From NCBI RefSeq assembly GCF_042100115.1, contig NC_091278.1:620001-684000 (forward strand): 64,000 nucleotides of DNA, read 5' to 3'. A program made the translations under genes and the position numbers. How positions within the stretch are numbered: the first letter of the stretch is position 1; each line of letters opens with the position of its first letter. The notes beneath the pieces were generated by a model, which saw only the letters and a list, made by a program, of their open reading frames with translations, ran no database searches and was not told the origin of the DNA. Positions 33,597-43,756 of this stretch are shown here, piece after piece. The DNA comes from Alternaria dauci (Eukaryota > Ascomycota > Dothideomycetes > Pleosporales > Pleosporaceae).

Positions 33597-35250
33597 ATGG
33601 CTATCTTCTCCTCTATCCTGCTGCTGGCAGCTTGTTCCACGTCAATAATCGCTGGGCCGGTCCCCAAGCAGCAACGAAGGCAACTGTATGAAGTTCACTC
33701 AAATATTACGACAATAGTCACTGACTGCCTATAGCTTTACGAGTTATGCTAACACCACCTCCACCCCATTTTCAGTGTCAGCACAAAAGATTGCGGAACC
33801 AACACCTGGTATAGTAGTGACGCCAATGCTACAAACCATCTTGACTTCGATAACACCGCCTATCACGTTTGTCGACCCCGACGGAAACCCAGCCGCAACA
33901 CAAGATGCGCAGACAGTTTCATTCACTTCGTTTATCACGGAATCACCTTTGCCGACTCCGGAGAGCTCGAGCGCAGTAGCCACTACTTCGGTGACACCAA
34001 GTCCGGAACCTACGCCAATAGAAAGTGTGAGTGTGCCAACCTCGTCCGCCATCGAAACTGAAATCGTGTCGAGTTCAGTAGGGGTGGTCGACAACAAGAC
34101 AGCTAGCGAGACAAGTCAACAGATTCCATTGTTCACCTACTCGCCCATAGAGGAAGAGACGTCTACTTCGATTGCTACTCCTTCTGCATCGGCCACAAGC
34201 GCGGTCCCAGCTTCCACCACTGGAGGTTTACCTGGGTTCACCCATCCCGGTGCAGTACCTTCAAGTTTACCGGTTGCCAATTCTACTGCTAGTTCAGCGA
34301 TTACAAGCGCTCCTTCCGTAATCGAGTCGATTATAGACGCGCCATCTTCAACGCTTCTGATCAACTCAACTTCTCTGGCACTCCCACTTCCCACGCCGTC
34401 CGGCTCCTCAGCAGCTGCCCTGCCATCAGGAACCGCTTCAGATGCTGTAGATGTAACATCACGTGTCGTCGTCACACAATACACCACCATTTATGCGACA
34501 TCTCAGCCACCTCAAACACCTGCACAAGAGTCAGCTGTACCATCTGAGGCGCAAGAGTCCGCTTCTTTAGCCTTTTCTTCATCATCATCAGAGGTGGCTG
34601 GTGCACCCGTACTGTCTCCATCGGCGTCTCTTCAAGTACCGCCTGTAGTGATTGTCACATCATATACCACGGTTATGCCAACAACGCAACCTAGTCAGGC
34701 ACCTGAGACGTCTGTCTCTTCCGCATTGCCAGACCCTATTGTTTCCAGTTCTTTGGCCTCATTGTCTACAATCGTGGATTCATCTTCCGGTGTAGCGGAG
34801 CCAACACCCACAGCGTCCGAGCTGTCGTCTTCGATGTCCGGAGTGCCTGCGCCTACACCTACACCACCCGCGTTGTCATCCTCCATCATACCGACCACTT
34901 CGAGTGCCCCTGAAAATTCAGCGCAATCAACCTTGTCTTCTTCATCCATGGTATTACCTCCAGAGGCTTCTTCGCAGCCCTCCCCTTCCCCCTCTATGGC
35001 GCCACCCCCAGAAGTGACTGCATCGACATCTGACGCCGTGCCAACACCACCAGCACCAACGGATGTGCCATCTTCTACATCACTAGAACCAGAACCAATA
35101 CCCTCGTCGACAACATCGGAAGGCGCACTGATCGTCACACCGATCCCAGGAAGTCAAATATTCACTTTGACTCTCACCGCAACGGTGACGGAAAAAGAGA
35201 TGACGACTGTAACCGAAAAAGAGACGACTACAGTAACCGTAACGGCTTGA
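33597..35250 (+). CDS. Secreted Ser/Thr/Pro-rich mucin-like protein, 534 residues
   Basis: Exon 1 is 33597-33685 and encodes a signal peptide, MAIFSSILLLAACSTSIIAG, followed by a dibasic KQQRRQ. The intron is 33686-33734 (GTATGA to CTATAG, branch ACTGAC). Exon 2 is 33735-35250. Almost all of the mature protein is Ser, Thr, Pro, Ala and Val, as in heavily O-mannosylated wall proteins. Two similar units contain VVVTQYTTIYATSQPPQ and VIVTSYTTVMPTTQPSQ, about 65-70 residues apart. The C-terminus, LTLTATVTEKEMTTVTEKE and on, has a small repeat and no hydrophobic GPI-attachment tail, and there is no membrane segment. No Cys-containing domain is present after the signal peptide. A cell-wall or surface-coat role is inferred from composition. 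No family can be named. Confidence 0.72.
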
Positions 35251-35585
35251 GCGGTCAGCCAAGGAAGTGGTGCTTGGGTTGTTTATGTATTTTGTTGAAA
35301 TGACTATTTGCGCTGCTTTGCAAGGGGAAGAATGTAGCTTTAGTTTGATACCCAAGATCCGAGAACATCATGTACTTTGTAAAGCCAACTACCCCCAGAT
35401 TCGCAAGGCTGTGCTCATGACTTTGATGGTGACTTTTGAATCCCAGAGCTGTTGACTTCTAAATGTGCTACCAATCATTATTCAATTTCGTGCCCCTGGG
35501 ACGTGACACGATCTCCTAGTGAAATGTCTGTTCCCACGAACCCGAAAACCAATTTCTGTATCTGTTCGAAGAAACGGATGTATAC
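35251..35585. other. Convergent 3' gap
   Basis: The 335 bp between the mucin-like and UBR7-like genes hold their 3' UTRs. Nothing else is seen. Confidence 0.5.
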
Positions 35586-37385
35586 TCAATACCCGCTCTG
35601 CTCCTTCCTCCCACCGCCTCCAGCCCCACTGTCATCTCCATCGTCTCTGTTTGCTTTCGCATCACCAGCAGCCTCCTGAATACCTTGCGCGTCACCTCTC
35701 AGCTTCTCAAAATACGCTTTAACATCTTCTGCGCCAACAGCTTGACCCGACTCAGCAAAAGGTTTCAAGAACGCCGAGACCTTGTCTTTGAGGTGCGCGT
35801 ATGCCATTGCACCCTGAATAGCACGTACACGGTCCATGTTGTTGAAAGCTGCTTCGCCACGATCGAGAATACTGCCTGTGCCAACTGATTGTCCACCTTC
35901 CTCGCCCACTTCGGATACGGGAGGCTCGTAGGTATCTTCCTCTTCCAGGAGCTGGGGATGAGCTTTAAGTTGTGGATAGCAGGCGTCGCAGTGGCAAAGA
36001 TGGTCGCGGAAGTCGGGCTTGAGGAAGAGAGAAAAGGGTGTTGTAAGAGCGGCCTCGGGCAAAGGGGGAAGAGAAGCGTGCTTTGGCGCTTCCGGCTTTT
36101 TTGGTGTTATGGCAAGTGTCTTGGTATCCTCGGAGATGCTGGAGAGTGTGCCGGTTGGGTCTTCAGACTTTTGGCGCTTAGCCGGAGCGGGTGCTGTCAG
36201 ATGCGTTCCTGTTTGTTCATGTTCATCTTCGTCGGAAGCTTTGCGCTTCTTGGAGTCGCCGTTGAAAGTCTCTGAGGTTGGAACGGCGGACTTCTGGGCG
36301 TGAGAAAGTGCGATAGTCTTGTCATGGTAGACTGGTGGTAAGAATCCAGTTGAACCAGCGTACTGTTTGATCCACGGGTGTGCCGCGACACACTTGTAGC
36401 AGATGAAATGATCGAAGTCCTCCTCCTCAGGAAAACCTGGAGGTAGTGGGGGGTCATCGTCCTCTTGAGCACCAGCATTCCCTGCAGTGTCGTTTCCATC
36501 AACTCCATCACCACTTGCCACTGCAGCCGCAATATCCGCTGATGTTGGAGACGCTGTCCCATCTGTATGTTCGTCGTTCTTCTTCCCATCTGTCTCAGGT
36601 TTTTCGGTCTCTGTTGCGTCTGTCGCACCGCTCGTCTCGTTATTGTTCGGTTTCTCTATCATCTTGCTGTATTCCGCCCGAGTGAAGCCTACGAGGCACT
36701 CGGGGTGCCACCAGTCCTCGCCACAGCCACCCTCTTCGCAAGATCCGAGCCCAAGGCACTGGAACATTGTACCCTTCTCCTGATTAGGGTCATAGTCCTC
36801 GCCGCAGCCACAGAACTTATTCCTGAAGTTCTGGTTGTACTTGTTCGCCTTTGCTGGCTCTTCACCCGTCACATCGCCTTTCCGTCCAGTCTCCGCGTTG
36901 AGGCGGAGCGTGCAAGGTGTCATATCTGGTATCCTAGTGGTCCCGCAGTCGCATATGAAGTCCCGCTTGCTGAATAGCTCAACAAGAGTATGTTCGCCAT
37001 GACACGAGATCGAACACGAGTAGCAGACGCCTGCTGGAGTGTACTGCTGAGCGGACGATGCTGGCACCGGATTACAGGTAAGGCATGCGTAGAGGCTCTG
37101 GCGGAGAGGACCGAGATCGCGCGTGCAGGTATCGAATTGCTACGCCTTGTGAGTTGGTGCGCAATTGAGACGACATATATACTGACGTATGGAAGAGCCT
37201 CGCGTGCTTCTGCTTCGAGGCTGAGTTGTTCTTTAATAAAGCTGGTAACATACTGTTAGTCGTTACATACACAGCAAAGCTATAGGAAATACGTACTCGG
37301 CTGCTGTTTGCGAGCTCTCTGAGGCTTGCGATATGCTGCTGGTGCGCGGCTTCGATGACATGGCTGTGGACTGCGACTCGGCCAT
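35586..37385 (-). CDS. UBR7-like protein: UBR box and atypical PHD-type zinc finger
   Basis: Exons are 37297-37385, 37187-37241 and 35586-37139, giving 565 residues. The two short first exons are supported by the join MAESQSTAMS..., then FIKEQLSLEAEAREALPY, then QFDTCTRDLGPLRQSLYAC. The UBR box at about 50-115 has the expected zinc ligands: Cys53, Cys67, Cys70, Cys87, Cys90, Cys94, His98, Cys111 and Cys113 (ICDCGTTR). A PHD-like finger follows with FCGCGEDYDP, CEEGGCGEDWWHPECL and FICYKCVAAHPW. Between these finger halves lies a long acidic insert, with a basic KRQK-type segment further on. UBR7/Mlo2 proteins are putative N-recognin or histone-ubiquitin ligases. Ligase activity here is by analogy only. 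It is divergent from MCM2 and shares its MCB-bearing promoter. Confidence 0.87.
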
Positions 37386-37841
37386 GATTGCGATGCAACG
37401 CGTGGCAACTCTATCTGAAAGCAAGAGGTATTTGGAGGTGAGGGAAAACCAACGAATTGATGGGATACGAGAATCTGCACGAAATCAATTCGGTTGTAGT
37501 GGTTGCAGATCGTGGATGCTGGTGAGCAGTGATAACAGCGCTGGATGCGCGTGGTCGCTGATTGGCCATTGCGAAACCACTTTACGCGTGGAAAAGGAAA
37601 GCGCGACGCGGACGTGTTGCTGGCCCTTTCAACCCCTTCTCTCCCACCCCTCGACCCCGCTCTGCAGCTTCATATCACCTTGGTCTTTGGTGGTATATGA
37701 AAAGAACTGTGCTTTGAGTAACTATGAGGTATGTGTCTCAGATTTCGACGATACTCGAGGACCGAGCAACGACCCTAGCCCCTCTTTACCCCCAACAACA
37801 AGACACTAACAAACACCAGTTCACCACCACTTCGCTCCAAC
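37386..37841. promoter_or_regulatory. Divergent UBR7-like/MCM2 promoter with two MCB boxes
   Basis: The palindromic MluI cell-cycle box ACGCGT occurs at 37398-37403 and again at 37584-37589, the latter followed by a GC-rich GCGCGACGCG run. In yeasts MCB boxes bind MBF and drive G1/S expression of replication genes, including MCM genes. Two copies in 456 bp next to MCM2 fit that rule. The copy at 37398 is only 13 bp from the UBR7-like ATG and about 440 bp from that of MCM2. Confidence 0.6.
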
Positions 37842-40517
37842 ATGTCGTCCGGAAACCGTGGCGTAGGCCCCAGCAGCAGGAACAATAAACGCGCCAGAGA
37901 TGATGAAGATCTGCCCTCTTCAGCGGCGCATCCGCCATCCAGCCGTGAGTACGACGAAACATGCGACACAACAATGGCTAAACAAGCACAGCAATGGCCT
38001 CGTCTCCCCCCATGCTCCCCCAAGACGACGATGCAGACATGCTCGACGATGACGACATCATCCGCGACGTAGATGACCTCGACGAAGACGCAGAGGAGGC
38101 TGAAGGAATTGATCTGTTCGCCGACGATTTCGAGAACGATTACGCAGCCCGTGAAAACGATGCCTACGAAGGCCAGGGTATCGACGATGAAGGCGACTAT
38201 GAAGAGCTCAGTCTTGCCCAAAGGCGGGAGCTTGACGCGCGACTCAATGCTCGTGACAGAGAGGCAAGACGCCGTATGCCCGCTGCTTTCCTGCCAGACG
38301 AAGACGAGCAGGATGGCCTGGCAGGTCTGATGGGAACGGGGCGCCGCCGCGTTCGGAGAAATCGCTACGACGAAGAAGACGATATGGACATGACCGACGA
38401 TATCATGAACGAGGAGTTGACGCTTGAGGCGCTCACCGATGTAAAGGCCAACACATTGACGGATTGGGTGGCCCAACCCCAGGTCGCCAGGACCATTGCG
38501 CGCGAGTTCAAGTCTTTCCTCACAGAATACACCGACGAGCACGGTCATTCCGTATACGGAGCCCGCATTCGGACCTTGGGTGAGGTCAACGCAGAGTCTC
38601 TGGAGGTGTCATTTGACCACCTTGCCGAACAGAAGGCGACACTAGCATATTGGCTAGCCAACACCCCAACTGAGATGTTGAAGATCTTCGATCAGGTGGC
38701 TATGGAAGTTGCCCTCCTCCACTACCCGGATTACGAGCGCATTCACTCCGAGATTCACGTTCGCATCACGGACGTGCCTGTTCAGTATACTCTGCGCCAG
38801 CTCCGCCAGTCGCATCTTAACAGTCTGGTCCGTGTTAGTGGAGTGGTCACTCGCCGCAGCGGAGTCTTCCCTCAACTTAAATACGTCAAGTTTGACTGCA
38901 CCAAATGTGGCGTTACCCTCGGTCCCTTCCACCAGGATTCCAACGTTGAGGTGAAAATCTCCTTCTGCCAGAACTGCCAGTCGCGTGGTCCATTTACGGT
39001 CAACTCTGAGCGTACAGTTTACCGAAACTACCAGAAACTCACCCTGCAAGAGTCTCCTGGTACTGTGCCAGCCGGACGTTTGCCTCGTCACCGCGAAGTC
39101 ATCCTTCTCTGGGATCTGATAGACTCTGCAAAGCCCGGGGAGGAAATCGAAGTCACCGGTATCTACCGTAACAACTACGATGCAGCCCTGAATAACAAGA
39201 ATGGATTCCCCGTCTTTGCGACCATTCTCGAGGCAAACTACGTGGTCAAATCGCATGACCAACTGGCTGGCTTCCGGTTGACTGAAGATGATGAGAAGGA
39301 GATTCGGCGACTGTCCAAGGATCCTCGCATCGTAGACAAGGTCATCAACTCAATCGCCCCCAGTATTTACGGACATACTGACATCAAGACTGCCGTAGCA
39401 CTCTCCCTCTTCGGGGGTGTCAGTAAAGAAGCCCCTGGTCGTCACTCCATTCGTGGCGACATCAATGTTCTACTGCTTGGAGATCCTGGTACTGCAAAGT
39501 CCCAGATTCTGAAATACGTCGAGAAGACTGCCCATCGTGCTGTCTTCGCAACTGGTCAGGGTGCTTCCGCTGTTGGTCTCACCGCTTCCGTCCGTCGAGA
39601 TCCCATGACGAGCGAGTGGACTCTCGAGGGTGGTGCGCTTGTACTTGCCGATAAAGGTACTTGTCTCATCGACGAATTTGACAAGATGAACGATCAGGAC
39701 CGAACATCCATCCACGAGGCCATGGAGCAACAGACCATCTCCATCTCAAAAGCTGGTATTGTCACAACCCTCCAGGCTCGCTGTTCGATCGTAGCAGCGG
39801 CCAACCCCATCGGTGGTCGATACAACTCTACGATTCCTTTCTCGCAAAATGTCGAGCTTACCGAGCCAATTCTGTCTCGATTCGACATTCTGTGTGTTGT
39901 ACGCGACACTGTTGACCCAGCAGAGGATGAACGCCTAGCCAAGTTCGTCGTGAACTCCCACGGCCGCGCTCATCCTCTTGTCAACTCAGCATACGGGTAC
40001 TCTGACAAGTCGAAAGCGACGCAGAATGGCGACGACCAAATGGAAGTCGATGGGGACGCTCCGATCAAAGAGGGTGAAATTCCTCAAGACCTGTTGAGGA
40101 AGTACATTCTCTACGCAAGGGAGAAGTGCAGGCCAAAGCTATACCAGATTGAGCAGGATAAAATTGCGCGTCTCTTCGCTGACATGCGTCGCGAGTCTAT
40201 GGCAACTGGAGCCTACCCTATTACCGTAAGTACACAGCCCTCCTTTAACAAGCACCCACTCACACCTACAGGTTCGTCATCTCGAAGCCATCCTACGTAT
40301 CGCAGAGTCCTTCTGCAAGATGCGTCTCTCCGACTACGTCGCGTCGGTGGATATTGACCGCGCCATTGCTGTTGCTGTCGACTCTTTTGTTGGATCGCAA
40401 AAGGTCAGCGCAAAGAAGGCATTGGCAAGGGCTTTCGCAAAGTACACTCTGAACAGGCCAGGCGCTGTTGGAGCTCCGGCCCGAGGAGGACGACAGGCGC
40501 AAAGAGCAGCGGCATGA
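37842..40517 (+). CDS. MCM2: DNA replication licensing factor MCM2
   Basis: Exons are 37842-37944, 37992-40225 and 40272-40517, giving 860 residues. The N-terminus is acidic and disordered (MLPQDDDADMLDDDD), the histone-binding tail seen in Mcm2. The zinc finger CTKC...CQNC begins near residue 337 in the context KYVKFDCTKCGVTLGPF, specific to Mcm2. The AAA+ core has the Walker A LLLGDPGTAKSQ near 530, Walker B CLIDEFDKMND and the arginine finger LSRFDIL near 663. The C-terminal exon carries the winged-helix region (RHLEAILRIAESFCKMRLSDY). Mcm2 is a subunit of the MCM2-7 helicase, loaded at origins in G1 and activated in S phase. Two MCB boxes upstream fit G1/S control. The gene is intact. Confidence 0.96.
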
Positions 40518-41056
40518 ACGGAGCTCCCGGTTGTCAAAGCTTCGTTATGATGAGGCCTGGTAGATGTGTTACAGGAAGGAGTTTGGTGGATGCGTCCTGA
40601 TTAATGGCGCGTCAAGGTGCAATGATACCATGTTGGAAAGCGTTCTCTATGCTCATGTGTTTCTACATAGGATTGTGTACTCGATGCTTGTGATGGTTAT
40701 GCTCAGCTATAGAACAACTGATCCGAATGTACGACTGTCCTGCCTTAACTGTGTACAAGATGCTCATACACACCGATGCGGATACCTAAGTCGAACATAC
40801 TGTGACCACTGATTCTAACCCACCAAACAAGTGCTTTGCCCGTCACCACATTAGCAGTCCAAAGTCAGCCCGTAACATCAAAAGTCGTAAAGGTGCTGTG
40901 TCTGCCGTTCACACACTGGAGCAGCGCTAATCGCTAGCGCGCCAAGATTTGCCCACACAATTTTCGCGCGACTGCTACAATTCCTACGATCAACCAACAA
41001 CGACCGGAGCTCAACAACCCCTTAGGAATACCACATTCGACTTCCTACGAGCAACG
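40518..41056. other. Promoter region of the eL30 gene
   Basis: The 539 bp hold the 3' UTR of MCM2 and the promoter of eL30. No TATA box or other feature is claimed, and open frames here are short and unconvincing. Confidence 0.45.
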
Positions 41057-41696
41057 ATGGCCCCCAAGAAGAACAAGAGAACCGCCGACTCCATCAACTC
41101 GCGCCTTGCGCTTGTGATGAAGTCCGGTAAGGTCACCCTCGGCTACAAGTCCACCCTCAAGAGCCTGCGAACTGGCAAGGCCAAGCTCGTCATCATCGCC
41201 GGAAACACCCCTCCCCTGAGGAAGTCTGAGCTCGAGTGTATGTGACACTGTTGTCTCTGTTGTGCAAGCAATCGCTAATTCCAGACAGACTACGCCATGT
41301 TGTCCAAGACCTCTGTCCACCACTTCTCCGGTAACAACGTACGTACGCTCCCGTCCACTCTCATTGCCTAACGACAAGTTGCTTTGCGCTACGGAGCTCG
41401 TTATTCTGCGGTTCCAAGATGTATCAGAACGTACACAGAACACGATGACGACGAGCTCCTTGGTGTTGGGTATACTTCGAGGGCTGGCTCTGAGAAGAGG
41501 TCTGAACATGGCTTCGGAGAGCTGTCAGCTAATACCAGTTTAGATCGAGTTGGGCACCGCTTGCGGTAAGCTCTTCCGCTGCTCCGTCATGTCCATCCTC
41601 GATGCCGGTATGTATCTCTTCTAGTCACACCAGACACTGCCCACTGACAAACCGATAGGTGACTCCGACATCTTGAGCCAGAACACTGAGAACTAG
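41057..41696 (+). CDS. RPL30: 60S ribosomal protein eL30
   Basis: Four exons: 41057-41237, 41289-41338, 41544-41607 and 41659-41696, giving 110 residues. The sequence carries [20 protein letters not shown], then [37 protein letters not shown] and [13 protein letters not shown], all typical of eL30 in the L7Ae/L30e fold. It is a structural protein of the large subunit. In yeast L30 also binds a kink-turn in its own transcript to block splicing; whether that occurs here is unknown. Introns 1 and 3 are 51 bp each, but intron 2 is 205 bp, which is large for this window. The last exon encodes [11 protein letters not shown]. The gene lies in tandem with uL16, about 0.7 kb upstream of it. Confidence 0.95.
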
Positions 41697-42420
41697 AGTG
41701 CCATGGCATGGGAAGGAAGCAGTTAGACATGATACCAAGGGCGTAGCGCAAGCTAGAGCCATGATGATATCCAATGAACGCCACAAGATTCATGAGCCAT
41801 AATGACTGTCCACATGTGCACTTTGTGACGTGACTCTTTCAAAGCCAGGTTTGCGCTCTGCCATACTAGTGCTTACGGGTCAAGCTTTTGGATACCCATA
41901 TGCATCGATCCAACGATGAAGAAGCTATGGATGCGCTGAGATGCAGAGCGAATCCGGCGCATGGCCTGTAGCAGTTCTCAAGTACAATGCGTGCAATTTG
42001 CACTCTTGACAGTACACAACATGTTTGGCCTTGATCGCATCCATCCGCGGATGGCGAATACGAACATCATACTTTGTATCGGCTATTAGAGATCGCTGCG
42101 CGCCTCCCCAGAATTGCACATTCGCCCTTCGGGAAGTGGCGTTGCGGTGCTTTGAAATCCGGCTGGGGGTGCTTTGCCCACACAGGGTCCGTGCGTGCGT
42201 CAATATTCCGCTTAGCAATCCATCGACGACTTCCCTTTCGCCTTCGCCTCAGACACCTCCCACTAACACCAAGGTCATATATAGGGTAAGGTACGTACGG
42301 CTGTCGCATCGCTCACCGCCGGTAGACGTGTCACTGACAGCTGCACCAGTTTGCGCTCGCCCTCTCTCTCGACAACTCCGGACGCCCGCTCATTGATACA
42401 CAGCAGCAACAACCGTCACA
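41697..42420 (+). promoter_or_regulatory. Promoter region of the uL16 gene
   Basis: A TATA-like ATATATAG lies at 42277-42284, about 140 bp before the ATG. Between them, a GTACGT donor near 42291 and a CACTGACAG acceptor near 42343 could delimit a 5' UTR intron of about 50 bp; this is a suggestion only. No gene is seen in the 724 bp. Confidence 0.4.
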
Positions 42421-43197
42421 ATGGCCCGCCGTCCCGCCCGTTGCTACCGCTACTGCAAGAACAAGCCCGTACGTCTGCCTCAGAACGGAAAAATCGCGAG
42501 AGGAGGACGATAGACTGACTGGGCCACAGTACCCCAAGAGCAGGTTCAACCGTGGTGTCCCCGATGCCAAGATCCGCATCTTCGACCTTGGTCGCAAGAA
42601 GGCCAACGTAGACGACTTCCCGCTCTGCATCCACTTGGTCTCCAACGAGTACGAGCAGCTGTCCTCCGAGGCGCTCGAGGCCGCCCGTATTTGCGCCAAC
42701 AAGTACTTCGTCAAGAACGGTGGAAAGGAATCCTTCCATCTCCGTGTCCGCGTCCACCCCTACCACGTCGTCCGCATCAACAAGATGTTGTCTTGCGCTG
42801 GTGCCGATAGATTGCAGACGGGTATGCGTGGTGCTTTCGGCAAGCCCAACGGTCTTGTCGCTCGTGTCAACATTGGCCAGATTCTCATGTCCGTCCGGAC
42901 TAGGGACTCTAACCGCGCCGTCGCTCTCGAGGCTCTCAGGCGTTGCCAGTACAAGGTGCGTTTCACATGTAATAGCAGAAATGGCACAAGGCTAACAGCT
43001 TGCAGTTCCCCGGTCGCCAAAAGATCATCGTCTCCAAGAACTGGGGTTTCACTCCTCTCAAGCGCCAGGAATACATTGACCTCCGCCAGGAGGGCAAGGT
43101 CAAGATTGACGGTGCCTACGTCCAGTTCCTCCGCAACAAGGGTAACCTTGCCAACAACATCCGTCGCTTCCCTGAAGCTTTCGAGTCCTCTGCTTAG
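42421..43197 (+). CDS. RPL10: 60S ribosomal protein uL16 (L10)
   Basis: Three exons: 42421-42468, 42530-42955 and 43006-43197, giving 221 residues. It begins [16 protein letters not shown], continues [20 protein letters not shown], and has the conserved [23 protein letters not shown] and [10 protein letters not shown] blocks. The end is FPEAFESSA. uL16 joins late in cytoplasmic maturation of the 60S subunit and contacts the A-site and P-site tRNA region; its P-site loop lies in the [19 protein letters not shown] part. Introns are short (61 and 50 bp) with GTACGT and GTGCGT donors. All conserved regions are intact. Confidence 0.96.
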
Positions 43198-43756
43198 ATT
43201 CAGGATTGAGGGATGAGTTGTGTGCATGATGATCATGGGTCCAATGGGAATTCGGTTACGGCGTGATTTGCTTTCTTCATCAGTTAAGGATGAAGGCTGG
43301 AGGGTGAATATCTGCGGCGTGTAACTGTAGAGAACAGCCAGACACAGCCGGACAATGACAAATGATACAACAACCTCTGCGCTCAATCTGCTCGTGTTAT
43401 GAATCTTTTATGAATAACCTTACAAAGAAGTTTGTTTTTGTTGCTTTATACCCCCGGACATCAAAAGACTAGACGCCAAAGATGTATTAAGAAGTTACGT
43501 CTAGGGCTTGCGCCTTCACAGAACGATAACATCAATGGACATGTACGTCACTTGCACATCGAGGCACGTCTTATCAACGATCTGCGGTTGCCATCCATAT
43601 TTGATAGTGACGTCACTTTTGTTACAGACTGTAGTCGATTTCTACTTGTAATGTACGTATAATTTGTGGTATAAGCTCCCAGCCGAACAACGCCCGTTGC
43701 CAAACGCTATTCTACCTCCAATATGAAGAGAGGCAAATGCAATACCAATGTAAAAT
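43198..43756. other. Convergent gap between uL16 and ATG9
   Basis: These 559 bp hold two 3' UTRs and no gene. They contain the 12-bp palindrome AGTGACGTCACT at 43606-43617 and a half site, TACGTCA, near 43543. Confidence 0.5.
43606..43617. promoter_or_regulatory. Perfect CRE palindrome in a 3' gap
   Basis: AGTGACGTCACT is a perfect 12-bp palindrome with the CRE core TGACGTCA, the site bound by ATF/CREB-type bZIP factors such as AtfA. It lies between two converging genes rather than in a promoter, so function is doubtful. Confidence 0.35.

Noticed and set aside
34137..35138. Minus-strand frames opposite the mucin-like gene
   Set aside because: These are reverse shadows of a Ser/Thr/Pro-rich repeat region; the plus strand has the signal peptide and intron.
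41339..41543. C/D-box snoRNA in eL30 intron 2
   Set aside because: The C-box-like ATGACGA has a mismatch and no terminal stem pairs around it and the CTGA strings; kept only as a finding to test.
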